A stretch of DNA of 64,000 nt from Ilyomonas sp965277535 (GTDB lineage: Bacteria; Bacteroidota; Bacteroidia; Chitinophagales; Chitinophagaceae): positions 1,612,001 to 1,676,000 of the forward strand of contig OZ255825.1 in NCBI GenBank assembly GCA_965277535.1. Direction: 5' to 3'. Below are positions 42,764 through 52,410 of this stretch, one piece after another. Both the position numbers and the translations under genes were made by a program. The notes under the pieces were generated by a model. It saw only the letters and a program-made list of their open reading frames with translations, was not told the DNA's origin and ran no database searches. Positions within the stretch are counted from its first letter, which is position 1, and the number at the start of each line of letters is the position of its first letter.

Positions 42764-44893
42764 TTACTCTGTCAGTGGCAATCCCAGCGCTTTCTCCATT
42801 GGTTGAATGTTAGGTTTTCGTCCTCTGAAATCAAAGAACACTTTATTCAAATCTTCCGAATTGCCGCGCGACAATACCATATCTCTGAACCGCTGCCCGT
42901 TAGCTCTTGTCAATCCGCCGTGTTCTTCAAACCAGGAATACGCATCTTCCTCCAGCATTTTAGTCCATTGATAAGCATAATAACCGGCTGCATAGCCATT
43001 GCTCCAGATGTGAAGAAAATAAGAAGAGCGGTAACGAGGCGGCACCTGTGGAAGGTCGAGTTTGGTAATGTGAAGAGCCGCCGTTTCAAAGCTATCTGCA
43101 TTTTGCACGGTTTCATCAGCCGGTAGCTGATGCCACTGCATATCCAGCGAAGCAGCGGCAATGGCTTCGGTAAGGGTGTAACCGTTGTTAAAAGAAGAAG
43201 CTTTTTTTATTTTATCAACTAAGCTCTGCGGAATGGTTTCTCCGGTTTGGTAATGAACCGCATAGTGCTTCAATACCGAAGGATACAGAGCCCAATGTTC
43301 GTTGAACTGAGAAGGAAACTCTACAAAATCGCGGGCGGTATTGGCGCCGGAAAGCGTAGGATATTCCTGGCTGGCAAACATGCCATGAAGTGCATGACCA
43401 AACTCGTGAAACATGGTGGTTACATCATCAAAAGAAATGAGAGCAGGCTTGCCGGGCGCGGGTTTGGTAAAATTGCAAACGTTGTACACCGCCGGTTTTG
43501 TGTTCAGCAAATAGGACTGGCCTACTAAGTTGCTCATCCATGCGCCACCTTGTTTGTTATCGCGTTTGAAATAATCGCAGTAAAACAGGGCCAGCGATTT
43601 GCCATCATTGTCAAACACTTCAAACACGCGCACGTCAGGCTGGTAAACAGGAATATCATGTCGTTCTTGAAAGGTTATCCCATACAGTTGATTGGCTGCG
43701 TAAAACACGCCATCCTGTAAAACTTTGTTGAGTTCAAAAAACGGCTTTACTTCGGCTTCACTTAAATTGTATTTTGCTTTGCGTACCTGCTCAGCATAAT
43801 ACTCCCAATCCCAGGGCTGCAAAACAAAACCGCCGTTTTGCTCGTCAATCACAGCTTGTATGTCGGCAGCTTCGCTTTTTGCTTTTGCCGTAACAGCGGG
43901 CACCAGTTTCGCCAGGAACTGATCTACAGCATCGGGCGTTTTGGCCATCTGGTCCTGCAGGTTCCAGGCAGCATACGAAGCGTAGCCCATCAGTTTTGCT
44001 TTCTGTGCCCGGATGGCTGCAATGCGCAGAATGGTTGTGCGCGTATCGTTCGAATCGTTGTGCTCTGCGCGGTTCCACGAAGCTGCAAAAATTTTCTCCC
44101 GCAATTCGCGGTTCGATAAAGATTGCAATACAGGTTGCTGCGTAGTGTTTTGTAAAGAAATCAGCCATTTGCCCGGCATGTTGTTGTCTTTTGCTTTCTG
44201 TGCAATCGCATCCTTTTCGCTTTGCGAAAGACCGGCAAGCTGCGCAGAATCGGCAACTGCAATGGCTCCGTTTTTGGCAGCACCCAGCAACTGATTGTTA
44301 AACTTAGCCGTTAGCGAGGCTTCTTCTTCATTCCATTTTTTTAAAGTCGCTTTATCCTGTTCCGACAGCCTGGCGCCAGCCAGCACAAACTGCTGATACA
44401 CTACCTCTATCAAACGTTTCGACTCTGCATCTAAGTTTGGTTTTGCCCCATTTTTATATACCGTTTCTACGCGGTTGAATAGCTTTTTGTTCAGGTGAAT
44501 GGCATCCTCGTGCGCTGCCAGTAAGGGAGCTATTTCTTCCTGTAGTTGTTGCAACGTATCGTTTGTGTTGGCGCCGGTTACGAGGTTGAACGCTCCATTT
44601 ACCCTTGTCAGCAACTGCCCGCTTTTTTCCAGGGCTACCAATGTGTTTTCAAACGTCGCTGGCGCAGGGTTGTTAGCAATCGCTTCCACTTCTGCCAACT
44701 GTTGTTTCATGCCTTCTACAAACGCAGATTTATAATCGGCATCTGTTATCTTATCGAAAGGTGCTGTCTCGTAAGGCAGTGTGCTTTTCTCACTAAAAGG
44801 ATTTGAAACCGGAAGTGCGCCGTTTTCTTTTTGTCCGATCGCAATGGAAGCAATCAAGCCAGAACACAATACAGCCATGATTTTTGTTTTCAT
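42764..44893 (-). CDS. dcp: M3-family peptidase (peptidyl-dipeptidase Dcp-like)
   Basis: A 709-residue zinc peptidase with a signal peptide (MKTKIMAVLCSGLIASIAIGQ). The catalytic motif is HEFGHALHG with H496, E497 and H500; the downstream ligand Glu is in the FPSQFNEHW region. The N-terminal two thirds is the helical lid of the oligopeptidase A/Dcp fold. It should remove dipeptides from C-termini of periplasmic peptides. It begins 32 nt after the mutL stop and is followed by a decayed mutL 3' end, implying that it arrived within a rearranged mutL-flanking region. Confidence 0.93.
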   Translation of the reverse strand: MKTKIMAVLCSGLIASIAIGQKENGALPVSNPFSEKSTLPYETAPFDKITDADYKSAFVEGMKQQLAEVEAIANNPAPATFENTLVALEKSGQLLTRVNGAFNLVTGANTNDTLQQLQEEIAPLLAAHEDAIHLNKKLFNRVETVYKNGAKPNLDAESKRLIEVVYQQFVLAGARLSEQDKATLKKWNEEEASLTAKFNNQLLGAAKNGAIAVADSAQLAGLSQSEKDAIAQKAKDNNMPGKWLISLQNTTQQPVLQSLSNRELREKIFAASWNRAEHNDSNDTRTTILRIAAIRAQKAKLMGYASYAAWNLQDQMAKTPDAVDQFLAKLVPAVTAKAKSEAADIQAVIDEQNGGFVLQPWDWEYYAEQVRKAKYNLSEAEVKPFFELNKVLQDGVFYAANQLYGITFQERHDIPVYQPDVRVFEVFDNDGKSLALFYCDYFKRDNKQGGAWMSNLVGQSYLLNTKPAVYNVCNFTKPAPGKPALISFDDVTTMFHEFGHALHGMFASQEYPTLSGANTARDFVEFPSQFNEHWALYPSVLKHYAVHYQTGETIPQSLVDKIKKASSFNNGYTLTEAIAAASLDMQWHQLPADETVQNADSFETAALHITKLDLPQVPPRYRSSYFLHIWSNGYAAGYYAYQWTKMLEEDAYSWFEEHGGLTRANGQRFRDMVLSRGNSEDLNKVFFDFRGRKPNIQPMEKALGLPLTE

Positions 44894-44925
44894 CAGTTAT
44901 TTAGATTCAGTGTTATCAAATTGAG

Positions 44926-46761
44926 TTACTTAACAAACATTCTTTCCAAACTGTCTTCACCAAATTCAGCATACGTAGGGTTGCCGCTGGGCGATGTGTT
45001 GGGCGTTTGGCAGGCAAACAATTGTTCAACTATCATCTGCATTTCTTCGTTGCTTAAGGGCTTGCCGGTTTTAATGGCTCCTTGCCTTGCGAGACATCGC
45101 ATTACTTTTTCGCGGCGGCTTACTTTCATGTCGCTGCTAAAATGTTTAAACTGTTCCAACAGCAATTCAATCACTGCTTTTTCATTGCCTCCTTTCATAT
45201 CGGCGGGTATGCCTTGTATGATAAATCCATCCTGACCAAACGGTTCAATTTCATAGCCAACCAATGATAGTTCCGGCAACAAATCTTCTAATAAAATGGC
45301 ATCGGGTGTGGACAATTGCAAAGCCGATGGAAACAGGTTTTTTTGCGTTGCTGCTGGCTTGCCACCGATCGCTTCACTGTATCGTTCATACAAAATCCGT
45401 TCATGCGCCAATTGCTGATGAATGAGAAGCAAACCGCCGTTTTCAGTTGATGTAAGAATGTAAGTATTGTGCAGTTGCGCCAGCACTTTCACTTCATTCA
45501 AAAACGCTGAAACGTTTGGCAGCAAAGGCTCGTAGCTTATTGCTCGTTGCTCGTTACTATCTATCTCGTTTGTTTTTGCATAAAAATCTTTCCAGTGTTG
45601 GAGATTGCTCCTTTCATTCGCTTCAATAAAATGCGATTGATGTTTTTGCGTGAACGTGGAGAACAAATGGGTTGAAGAAGCCGTTTCTTTTTCCTTTTCT
45701 CCAAATGGCTGGTTGATGGCTTCCAATCCCTGAATGTCGGCATTCAAGGTAAAATCCAGTGATGGCGAAATGCTGAACTGCGCCAACGCATGTTTTACTG
45801 CCGACTGCACAAAAGCATACACAATTTTTTCGTCTTCAAACTTGATTTCCTGCTTGGTGGGATGAACGTTAATGTCAATTTGCGCAGCATCTAATTCAAT
45901 AAACAAAACATACAATGGAAAGCTATCTTTTGGTAAAACATCTTCCAATGCGCTGCTTACTGCGTGATGCAAATAGGCGCTTTTGATAAAGCGATTGTTT
46001 ACAAAAAAATACTGGTCGCCGCGTGTTTTTTTAGCTGCATCGGGTTTCCCGATAAAACCAAAAATGTTCATGTAATCGGTGGCTTCGCCAACACTTACCA
46101 ACTTGGTTGCATATTGGCTTCCGAGTATTTGCACAACGCGTTGCTTGTGGTTTCCTGCTTCCAGATAAAAAACCTGCTGACCATTGCTCTGCAATGAAAA
46201 AAAGACAGCCGGAAATGCCATTGCCACTCGAATAAATTCTTCTGCCACATGTCGCAATTCCGAAGCATTGCTTTTTAAAAAATTGCGGCGCGCAGGTACA
46301 TTGAAAAATAAATTTTTCATGCAAATATTGGATCCCACCGGGCAGGCGCAAGGCTGCTGTTTGGTAACGATGCTGTTTTCAATATCAATGGCTGTTCCCA
46401 GTTCATCTTCGGCGCGGCGTGTTCGAAGTTCAACCTGCGCTACGGCAGCAATAGAAGCCAACGCCTCACCACGAAAGCCCATGGTTGCAATGTGAAAGAG
46501 GTCTTCTATTTTTCGTATCTTGCTGGTAGCATGTCGCTCAAAGCTAAGCCTGGCGTCGGTTTCACTCATGCCCTTTCCATTGTCAATTACCTGGATTAAA
46601 CTTTTGCCAGCTTCGTTTACAATCAATTGAATGTTGGTTGCGCCCGCATCTACTGCATTCTCCAGCAATTCTTTTACTGCACTTGACGGGCGCTGAATGA
46701 CTTCTCCGGCGGCAATTTGATTGGCAATGTTATCGGGCAGCAGTTGAATGATATCAGCCAC
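44926..46761 (-). CDS. mutL: DNA mismatch repair protein MutL
   Basis: The 611-residue protein has the GHKL ATPase domain (AAGEVIQRPSSAVKELLENAVDAGATNI, IDNGKGM, GFRGEALASIAAVAQ) and the transducer domain with NVHPTKQEIKFEDE. The C-terminal dimerisation domain keeps the fold. The usual endonuclease metal motif DQHAxxExxxxE reads HQQLAHERILYE, and the CPHGRP-like motif reads SPSGNPT, so nicking activity is probably absent. MutL couples MutS mismatch recognition to strand removal. An M3 peptidase gene follows on the same strand. Confidence 0.94.
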   Translation of the reverse strand: MADIIQLLPDNIANQIAAGEVIQRPSSAVKELLENAVDAGATNIQLIVNEAGKSLIQVIDNGKGMSETDARLSFERHATSKIRKIEDLFHIATMGFRGEALASIAAVAQVELRTRRAEDELGTAIDIENSIVTKQQPCACPVGSNICMKNLFFNVPARRNFLKSNASELRHVAEEFIRVAMAFPAVFFSLQSNGQQVFYLEAGNHKQRVVQILGSQYATKLVSVGEATDYMNIFGFIGKPDAAKKTRGDQYFFVNNRFIKSAYLHHAVSSALEDVLPKDSFPLYVLFIELDAAQIDINVHPTKQEIKFEDEKIVYAFVQSAVKHALAQFSISPSLDFTLNADIQGLEAINQPFGEKEKETASSTHLFSTFTQKHQSHFIEANERSNLQHWKDFYAKTNEIDSNEQRAISYEPLLPNVSAFLNEVKVLAQLHNTYILTSTENGGLLLIHQQLAHERILYERYSEAIGGKPAATQKNLFPSALQLSTPDAILLEDLLPELSLVGYEIEPFGQDGFIIQGIPADMKGGNEKAVIELLLEQFKHFSSDMKVSRREKVMRCLARQGAIKTGKPLSNEEMQMIVEQLFACQTPNTSPSGNPTYAEFGEDSLERMFVK

Positions 46762-46957
46762 TTAAAAGAATTTAATTGATAAAAGTGTAAAACTAATTTT
46801 TATTTAAGGGAAAGATAAAATGTGTTAAATATTTTTGGGTCATCCAAGCAATCCAACGGGGCGAATAGAAGGCTTACCCGTTTCGGAATCCAATATCAAA
46901 CTTTATTGAGAGGCTGTTCAAAATTCTGGGCAGCCTTTTTGTTTTTGCACCTTTTTT

Positions 46958-47048
46958 TAACCACAAAGACGCGAAGAAATAAAGTTACACGAAGTATTTT
47001 CTATTACTCTTTGTGAACCTTTGTATTATTACTGTCTTAGTGGTTCAA
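46958..47048. repeat. TTGAACCAC hairpin element, copy 2
   Basis: Left terminus TTAACCACAAAGAC and right terminus GTCTTAGTGGTTCAA enclose about 60 bp of ACACGAAG/CTTTGTGAA words. The right end encodes the last codons and the TAA stop of the ABC1-family kinase gene. Confidence 0.8.
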
Positions 47049-48350
47049 AGAAAGCAAATCGGGTTTGTATTTATCGGTTTTTACGGTAGCTTTTAATTCA
47101 TGCAAGATATTGTACAATCCAAAGTTGGTGCGGTTTACATAAATAAAATGCTTTACACCACGCGCCTGCTTAAACTCAGGCATCTTCGCAATTTTATCGC
47201 CGTAATCGTACAAGCCATCAAAAAAATCATCCTTGCTAAAATCGAAACTTTCACTCGCATAAGGTTTTGCAAACAAGCCAACCATTTCTTTGTACCATTT
47301 ATAATAAAACTCTATTTGTGAATGTGTATCGGTTGGCAGTATCATTTCTAACTTCCGAAAGGCCTCGATAGTTTTTTGTTTATCAGTCAACACATTGGCA
47401 GACACCAACGAAAAGAATGGATAATAAAAATCATCGGGTAATGTTTTGATACAGCCAAAGTCAATTACACCGAGCTTTTCGTCGGGCGTTATCAAGAAAT
47501 TTCCGGGATGCGGATCTGCATGAACCCTGCGCAATTTGTGTTGCTGAAAATTATAAAAATCCCACAACGCCTGTCCTATTTTATTGCGCAGTTCCTGCGA
47601 AGGCTGTGTAGCCAAAAATTCTTTCAAATGCAAACCTTCAATCCAATCCATGGTGATGATGCGATGCCCAGAAAGCTGCGGATAATAATGCGGAAACACA
47701 ACATTGGCAAGCTCTTTACAAGCTTCAGAAATTTCAATGGAGCGTTTTATTTCGAGTTCATAATCGGTTTCTTCCAGCAGGCGTTCTTCTACTTCTTTTA
47801 CATACACCGTAAATTCTCTTTCGTTCATTCCCAACAGGCGGAACGCAATCGGCTTCACCATTTTAATGTCGGAAGAAATGCTATCGCCAACGCCGGGAAA
47901 CTGAATTTTTACAGCTAACTTTTCCCCGTCTAATTCTGCCTGGTGAACCTGACCAATTGAAGCAGCGTGAGCCGCTGTTACATTGAACTTGTCAAAAATT
48001 TGTTCGGGTGTTTTGCCAAAGCTTTTGGTAAATGTGCGAACGATTAACGGACCTGAAAGCGGTGGCGCATTGTATTGCGATAATGAGAACTTATCAATGT
48101 ATGCCTGCGGCAGCGTGTTTTTATCCATGCTTAGCATTTGCGCCACTTTCAGTGCGCTGCCTTTCAGTTCGCTTAGCGATTTATAAATGTCTTCTGCATT
48201 GTCTTCGTTCAGTTCATCCCTTGTCAATTCGGGGTTGAACAGCTTTTTAGAATAATGCTTTATATAATTGCCGCCGATCTGAATGCCTGTTTTTACAAAC
48301 TTAGCCGAGCGTGCCACCTTGCTGGTTGGAATGCTTTCCTGTTCTTTCAT
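47037..48350 (-). CDS. ABC1/UbiB/AarF-family atypical kinase
   Basis: From the ATG at 48350 (437 residues). Family landmarks are a KxGQ-equivalent written ALKVAQMLSMD, the Ala-rich loop AAHAASIGQVHQA, the lysine strand KLAVKIQFPGV, VHADPHPGNF (catalytic loop) and IDFGCIKTLP (metal-binding). The glycine of KxGQ is replaced by alanine (KVAQ). UbiB proteins are ATPases or kinases tied to isoprenoid-quinone synthesis. The last three codons and stop come from repeat copy 2. A TetR-like gene lies upstream on the same strand, and the pair is probably co-regulated. Confidence 0.9.
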   Translation of the reverse strand: MKEQESIPTSKVARSAKFVKTGIQIGGNYIKHYSKKLFNPELTRDELNEDNAEDIYKSLSELKGSALKVAQMLSMDKNTLPQAYIDKFSLSQYNAPPLSGPLIVRTFTKSFGKTPEQIFDKFNVTAAHAASIGQVHQAELDGEKLAVKIQFPGVGDSISSDIKMVKPIAFRLLGMNEREFTVYVKEVEERLLEETDYELEIKRSIEISEACKELANVVFPHYYPQLSGHRIITMDWIEGLHLKEFLATQPSQELRNKIGQALWDFYNFQQHKLRRVHADPHPGNFLITPDEKLGVIDFGCIKTLPDDFYYPFFSLVSANVLTDKQKTIEAFRKLEMILPTDTHSQIEFYYKWYKEMVGLFAKPYASESFDFSKDDFFDGLYDYGDKIAKMPEFKQARGVKHFIYVNRTNFGLYNILHELKATVKTDKYKPDLLSLNH

Positions 48351-48383
48351 AATTATTTCAAAACCGTTGTATTGATATGTAAA

Positions 48384-48477
48384 TTGAACCACGAAGACAG
48401 AAAGTAAAGAAGTTTCACGAAGTATTATTTTATTTCTCTTTGTGAAACTTTTCCTCCTTTATGTCTTCGTGGTTCAA
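48384..48477. repeat. TTGAACCAC hairpin element, copy 3
   Basis: Perfect 16-bp termini (TTGAACCACGAAGACA and complement) with further pairing of AAGTTTCAC and GTGAAACTT inside. It lies between the ABC1 gene start and the TetR-like gene stop, 8 nt from the latter. Confidence 0.85.
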
Positions 48478-48485
48478 ATCAATCT

Positions 48486-49148
48486 TTAAAACCTCATCTT
48501 CTCTGTAAAGCTCCGGTTGTTTCTCGCAAAAAATTTTCCATAATCAATGAGGTTGTCAAGTGTTGAACGTTCAAATAAATCGAACGTAAGATTGATGCCT
48601 CTTTCGATGGCTTCATCTGTTTTTTCAAAGCCTGTACTGTTATCATTCACCCAGAAATTCAGAATCACGCCGAACTGCACCCAAAGCGCATCTTTGTATC
48701 GTTTGGAAAAGAACTTACGATCTGCCAGTTCGCCTTTATTCAAGCCTTCGCGAATGGTAGCATCAGCAAAATTTTCAAAGATATTTTTGGCATCTGTAAG
48801 AACATCAGGCGTATGTAGTTTGAAAGTATTTTTATACCGGTTCAAACTAAAAATAATGAAGCTGCGCTTGCTTTTCAACAGTTCGATATAAGCATAAAAA
48901 AAAGCCAGTACTTTTTCGCGTGCCGAATAGCTTGCCCACACTTCCTGCCCTTCTATTTCGGCAATTGTTTTTGTTGTTAAATCGGCCCAAACAGCTTTTT
49001 CAATAGCAATAAAAGATGAATAAAACGCGTAAAATTCGGGTTCGGTAATGCCTATATTTTTTGCAAAGATGTACACCGATTTTGGTGGCTCGTTGTTGGT
49101 CAATACATAATCAATATAACCGTCCTGAATTTGCTGTGCAGTTGCCAT
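48486..49148 (-). CDS. TetR-like regulator associated with the ABC1 kinase
   Basis: The 220-residue protein has an N-terminal helix-turn-helix segment (IQDGYIDYVLTNNEPPKSVYIFAKNIGITEPEFYAFY, where the usual T-R-x-A pattern is altered to KSVYIFAKNIGI). An all-helical ligand-binding domain follows (REKVLAFFYAYIELLKSKRSF, DALWVQFGVILNFWVND). It is the TetR C-terminal-domain group often found next to ABC1 kinases in Bacteroidota, as here. A near-match to the -7 box (TATCTTTA, minus strand 49180-49173) lies upstream. Ligand and operator are unknown. Confidence 0.75.
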   Translation of the reverse strand: MATAQQIQDGYIDYVLTNNEPPKSVYIFAKNIGITEPEFYAFYSSFIAIEKAVWADLTTKTIAEIEGQEVWASYSAREKVLAFFYAYIELLKSKRSFIIFSLNRYKNTFKLHTPDVLTDAKNIFENFADATIREGLNKGELADRKFFSKRYKDALWVQFGVILNFWVNDNSTGFEKTDEAIERGINLTFDLFERSTLDNLIDYGKFFARNNRSFTEKMRF

Positions 49149-49444
49149 AAAATATATTGTTGAAGTAGATAGTAAAGATACATTAGGAGCTTTGTTTTTG
49201 CTTGATGTGTGATGTTAAAACTAAAAGCAGTAAAGAGTTGTTTATTCAATTAAAAAATGGGCAAAACCAAACTTTACTCCCGACAATTCTTGTTTACTAT
49301 TTTGTGTTCATCCGCCATTTTGTACAATTCTTCTATCTTGCCGTCCTTTGGCATTTCTATTGACTTGTACAAGAGCCCACGTCATCCTCTTTGTTTTACA
49401 GGAAGAAATGACAGTTTGGCTTTCTACATCATACGTTTATTAAC

Positions 49445-51847
49445 ATGAATAAAAATACATTTCAGTTTAGCAGCGATGAAGACGCTGAATTTCTACCCAT
49501 CATCCCAATTAACGAAAACGATTTAGAACAGGATAAAGACCTTGTTGTTCCCGACATTCTTCCCTTGCTTCCCTTGCGCAATACCGTGCTGTTTCCCGGT
49601 GTTGTATTACCCATAACGGTAGGCAGAGACAAGAGTATTAAAGCCGTTCAGGATGCTTACAAAGCCGATAAGCTGGTAGGTGTTTTAGCACAAAAAGATT
49701 CTAACGTAGAAGAACCGAATATTGAAGACCTGGCAAAGATTGGAATTGTTGCTAAAATTGTGAAGCTTATAAAAATGCCTGATGGCGGCACCACGGTTAT
49801 CATTCAGGGAAAAAGAAGATTTGAGTTGATAAGCATAGTGGAAGAAGAACCTTATTTTAAAGCCCGTATTCAATTATTAACAGAACAGGAAATACCGGAT
49901 GAAAAAGACTTTGAGGCTTATATAAGCACAATAAAAGATCTGGCTACGCAAATCATCCAGTTATCGCCTAATATGCCTGCCGAAGCAGCCATCATTCTTC
50001 GTAATATTGAAAATGCTTCTTTTCTTATCAACTTCGTAAGCAGCAATCTGAACAGCGATTTGGTTGAAAAGCAAAGCCTGCTAGAGATTATGGAAGTAAG
50101 AAAGCAAGCTGAGAAACTGGTGGGCTTGCTGCAAAATGAACTTCAATTTGCCGAATTAAAAAACAAAGTAACTACTAAAACCCGCACTGAGATTGATAAG
50201 CAACAGCGCGAATATTTTTTGCAGCAGCAAATCAAAAGCATTAAAGAAGAATTGGGTGGCGAAGGCAACGACCGCGAAGTGGCCGAAATGAAAAAAAAGG
50301 CCGAAACCAAAAAGTGGCCTGATGCTGCGAAACAGGCTTTTAAAAACAATATCGCCAAGTTAGAGCGAATGCACCCAAGTACGCCGGATTATTCTATTGT
50401 GTACAATCATTTGGATTTGCTGCTCGATTTGCCCTGGGAAGAATATACTTACGACAACTACGATTTAGGACGCGCTGAGCAAGTATTGAATGATGACCAC
50501 TACGGCATGAAAAAAATAAAAGAGCGCATTTTGGAATACTTAGCCGTACTAAAATTAAAGGGCGATTTTAAAAGCCCGATTCTTTGTTTTGTAGGTCCTC
50601 CGGGCATTGGCAAAACATCGCTTGGCAAAAGCATCGCTCACGCCTTGGGAAGAAAATATGTGCGCTTAAGCCTCGGTGGTCTGCATGATGAAAGTGAAAT
50701 TCGCGGGCATCGCAAAACATACATTGGCGCGATGCCGGGACGAATTTTGCAAAATCTGCGCAAAGTAAAATCTTCTAACCCGGTAATGATTTTAGATGAG
50801 ATTGATAAGATAGGAAATGATTTTCGCGGTGATCCTTCTTCAGCTTTGTTAGAGGTTCTCGACCCTGAACAGAACAACACTTTTTATGATAACTATCTTG
50901 AGTTAGAATACGATTTAAGCAAGGTTTTATTCATTGCAACGGCGAACGATCTGCAGAATATTCAGCCTGCCCTGCGCGACCGTTTGGAGATTATTAATTT
51001 GGGTGGCTATGCCGTGGAAGAGAAAATAGAAATTGCAAAACGACATTTAGTGCCAAAACAAAAAGAAGCGCATGGATTGAATAAAGTAAGTCTTAGGATC
51101 GGCGATAAAGTGTTGGAAAAAATAATTGAAAGTTATACGCGCGAAAGCGGTGTCCGTGAGTTAGACAGGCAATTGGCAAAACTGATGCGCAACCAGGCAA
51201 GAGATTATGCCACGACAAGCAAAGTGAAATCGCCTTTAACCGTACAAGATGTGGAAGATATTTTAGGTACGCAGCGTTACAGCAACGAAATTTACAAAAC
51301 CGCAAACATGGCTGGCGTTGCTGTAGGTTTAGCGTGGACGTATGTAGGCGGTGATATTCTATTTATTGAAACTGCCCTGAGCGATGGCAAAGGCGAACTG
51401 AAGCTTACCGGAAACTTGGGCAATGTGATGAAAGAAAGCGCCACTACGGCTTACAGCTATCTGCAGGCAAATGCAAAGAAGTACAACATTGACGGTGATT
51501 TGTTTAACAAAAAAAACATTCACATTCATATCCCTGAAGGTGCAACGCCAAAGGATGGACCGAGTGCAGGTATTACCATGCTTACCTCGCTGGCTTCGGC
51601 ATTTACGGGCAAAAAAATAAAGTCGTATTTAGCTATGACCGGAGAAATTACCTTACGCGGACAAGTGCTTCCCGTTGGTGGCATTAAAGAAAAAGTATTG
51701 GCTGCCAAACGTGCCGGCATCCGCGACATTGTGATGTGTTATCTGAACGAAAAAGATGTAAATGAGATTGACAGCGAGTTTATCAAAGGCGTCAATTTCC
51801 ATTATGTAAAAACGATGCAGCAAGTGCTTGACATCGCAATAGCTTAG
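49445..51847 (+). CDS. lon: ATP-dependent protease Lon
   Basis: Lon degrades damaged and regulatory proteins in the cytoplasm. The 800-residue protein has the N-terminal substrate-binding domain (LPLLPLRNTVLFPGVVLPI), a coiled coil, the AAA module (Walker A FVGPPGIGKTS, Walker B VMILDEID) and the S16 protease domain with Ser in KDGPSAGITM and Lys in VGGIKEKVLAAKRAG. The 296-nt leader contains a GCAAAACCAAA word and no exact TAnnTTTG box. Downstream are 563 nt without a gene. Confidence 0.96.
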   Translation: MNKNTFQFSSDEDAEFLPIIPINENDLEQDKDLVVPDILPLLPLRNTVLFPGVVLPITVGRDKSIKAVQDAYKADKLVGVLAQKDSNVEEPNIEDLAKIGIVAKIVKLIKMPDGGTTVIIQGKRRFELISIVEEEPYFKARIQLLTEQEIPDEKDFEAYISTIKDLATQIIQLSPNMPAEAAIILRNIENASFLINFVSSNLNSDLVEKQSLLEIMEVRKQAEKLVGLLQNELQFAELKNKVTTKTRTEIDKQQREYFLQQQIKSIKEELGGEGNDREVAEMKKKAETKKWPDAAKQAFKNNIAKLERMHPSTPDYSIVYNHLDLLLDLPWEEYTYDNYDLGRAEQVLNDDHYGMKKIKERILEYLAVLKLKGDFKSPILCFVGPPGIGKTSLGKSIAHALGRKYVRLSLGGLHDESEIRGHRKTYIGAMPGRILQNLRKVKSSNPVMILDEIDKIGNDFRGDPSSALLEVLDPEQNNTFYDNYLELEYDLSKVLFIATANDLQNIQPALRDRLEIINLGGYAVEEKIEIAKRHLVPKQKEAHGLNKVSLRIGDKVLEKIIESYTRESGVRELDRQLAKLMRNQARDYATTSKVKSPLTVQDVEDILGTQRYSNEIYKTANMAGVAVGLAWTYVGGDILFIETALSDGKGELKLTGNLGNVMKESATTAYSYLQANAKKYNIDGDLFNKKNIHIHIPEGATPKDGPSAGITMLTSLASAFTGKKIKSYLAMTGEITLRGQVLPVGGIKEKVLAAKRAGIRDIVMCYLNEKDVNEIDSEFIKGVNFHYVKTMQQVLDIAIA

Positions 51848-52410
51848 GCTATTTTTAATGGTTAATTGAGGAGCGGAGAATAGTCAATATTGAGCAAAAA
51901 CAAAATTAGTAAGTGAGTTCAAAAATCCAAATCAATTAGTGAACTGTTATTATTGATTGTATTCCTCATATTACATCTTCCATATTTTCAATTAACCATA
52001 ATCAATCTAAAATAATAAAGCCCGTCTTGAAAAAGACAGGCTTAAAAAATAAAGCAGTAATAATTGTGGTTGCGGTTCTTAGTATAAAACAAAAAAGAAT
52101 CACATGAAAAAGGACACAACCAATAGCCAAGCCGAATGCCAAAAGAAAAGGGATTGTAAATGAACGCTTTAGAAGGAGGAAGCGTTTGATTCCGTTTCAA
52201 AAAGGGAAACATTGTTTTTAAAAAAGGAATGAGTACGAGCGTTGATAGAACACCGATGACACGGATTTCAGCACGGATGAAAAGGATTGAATATTATTAT
52301 AAAAACAAACTTCATTCATTTATATCTCACAAATTTCAAACATCACATCAATCCCAGTTCAGACAATCCAAAAAACCAGGGCACGCAGTCCCTGTCATCC
52401 ATGTTCCATT
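51848..52410. other. 563-nt intergenic region after lon
   Basis: It holds a GCAAAAACAAA word at 51894, a hairpin at 52018-52043, an ACACGGATTTCAGCACGGATGA repeat-like segment near 52259-52280, and otherwise A+T-rich sequence with no gene. Lon and the C25 peptidase gene converge on it. Confidence 0.5.
52018..52043 (-). terminator. Hairpin in the gap after lon
   Basis: AAGCCCGTCTT and AAGACAGGCTT form an 11-bp stem with one mismatch and a 4-nt loop. The T-rich side (TTTATTATTTT) follows on the minus strand, so it would stop transcripts coming from the C25 peptidase gene. Confidence 0.5.

Noticed and set aside
46822..47016. 64-residue plus-strand frame between mutL and the ABC1 gene
   Set aside because: It runs through a hairpin and into repeat copy 2; no family resemblance that I can support.
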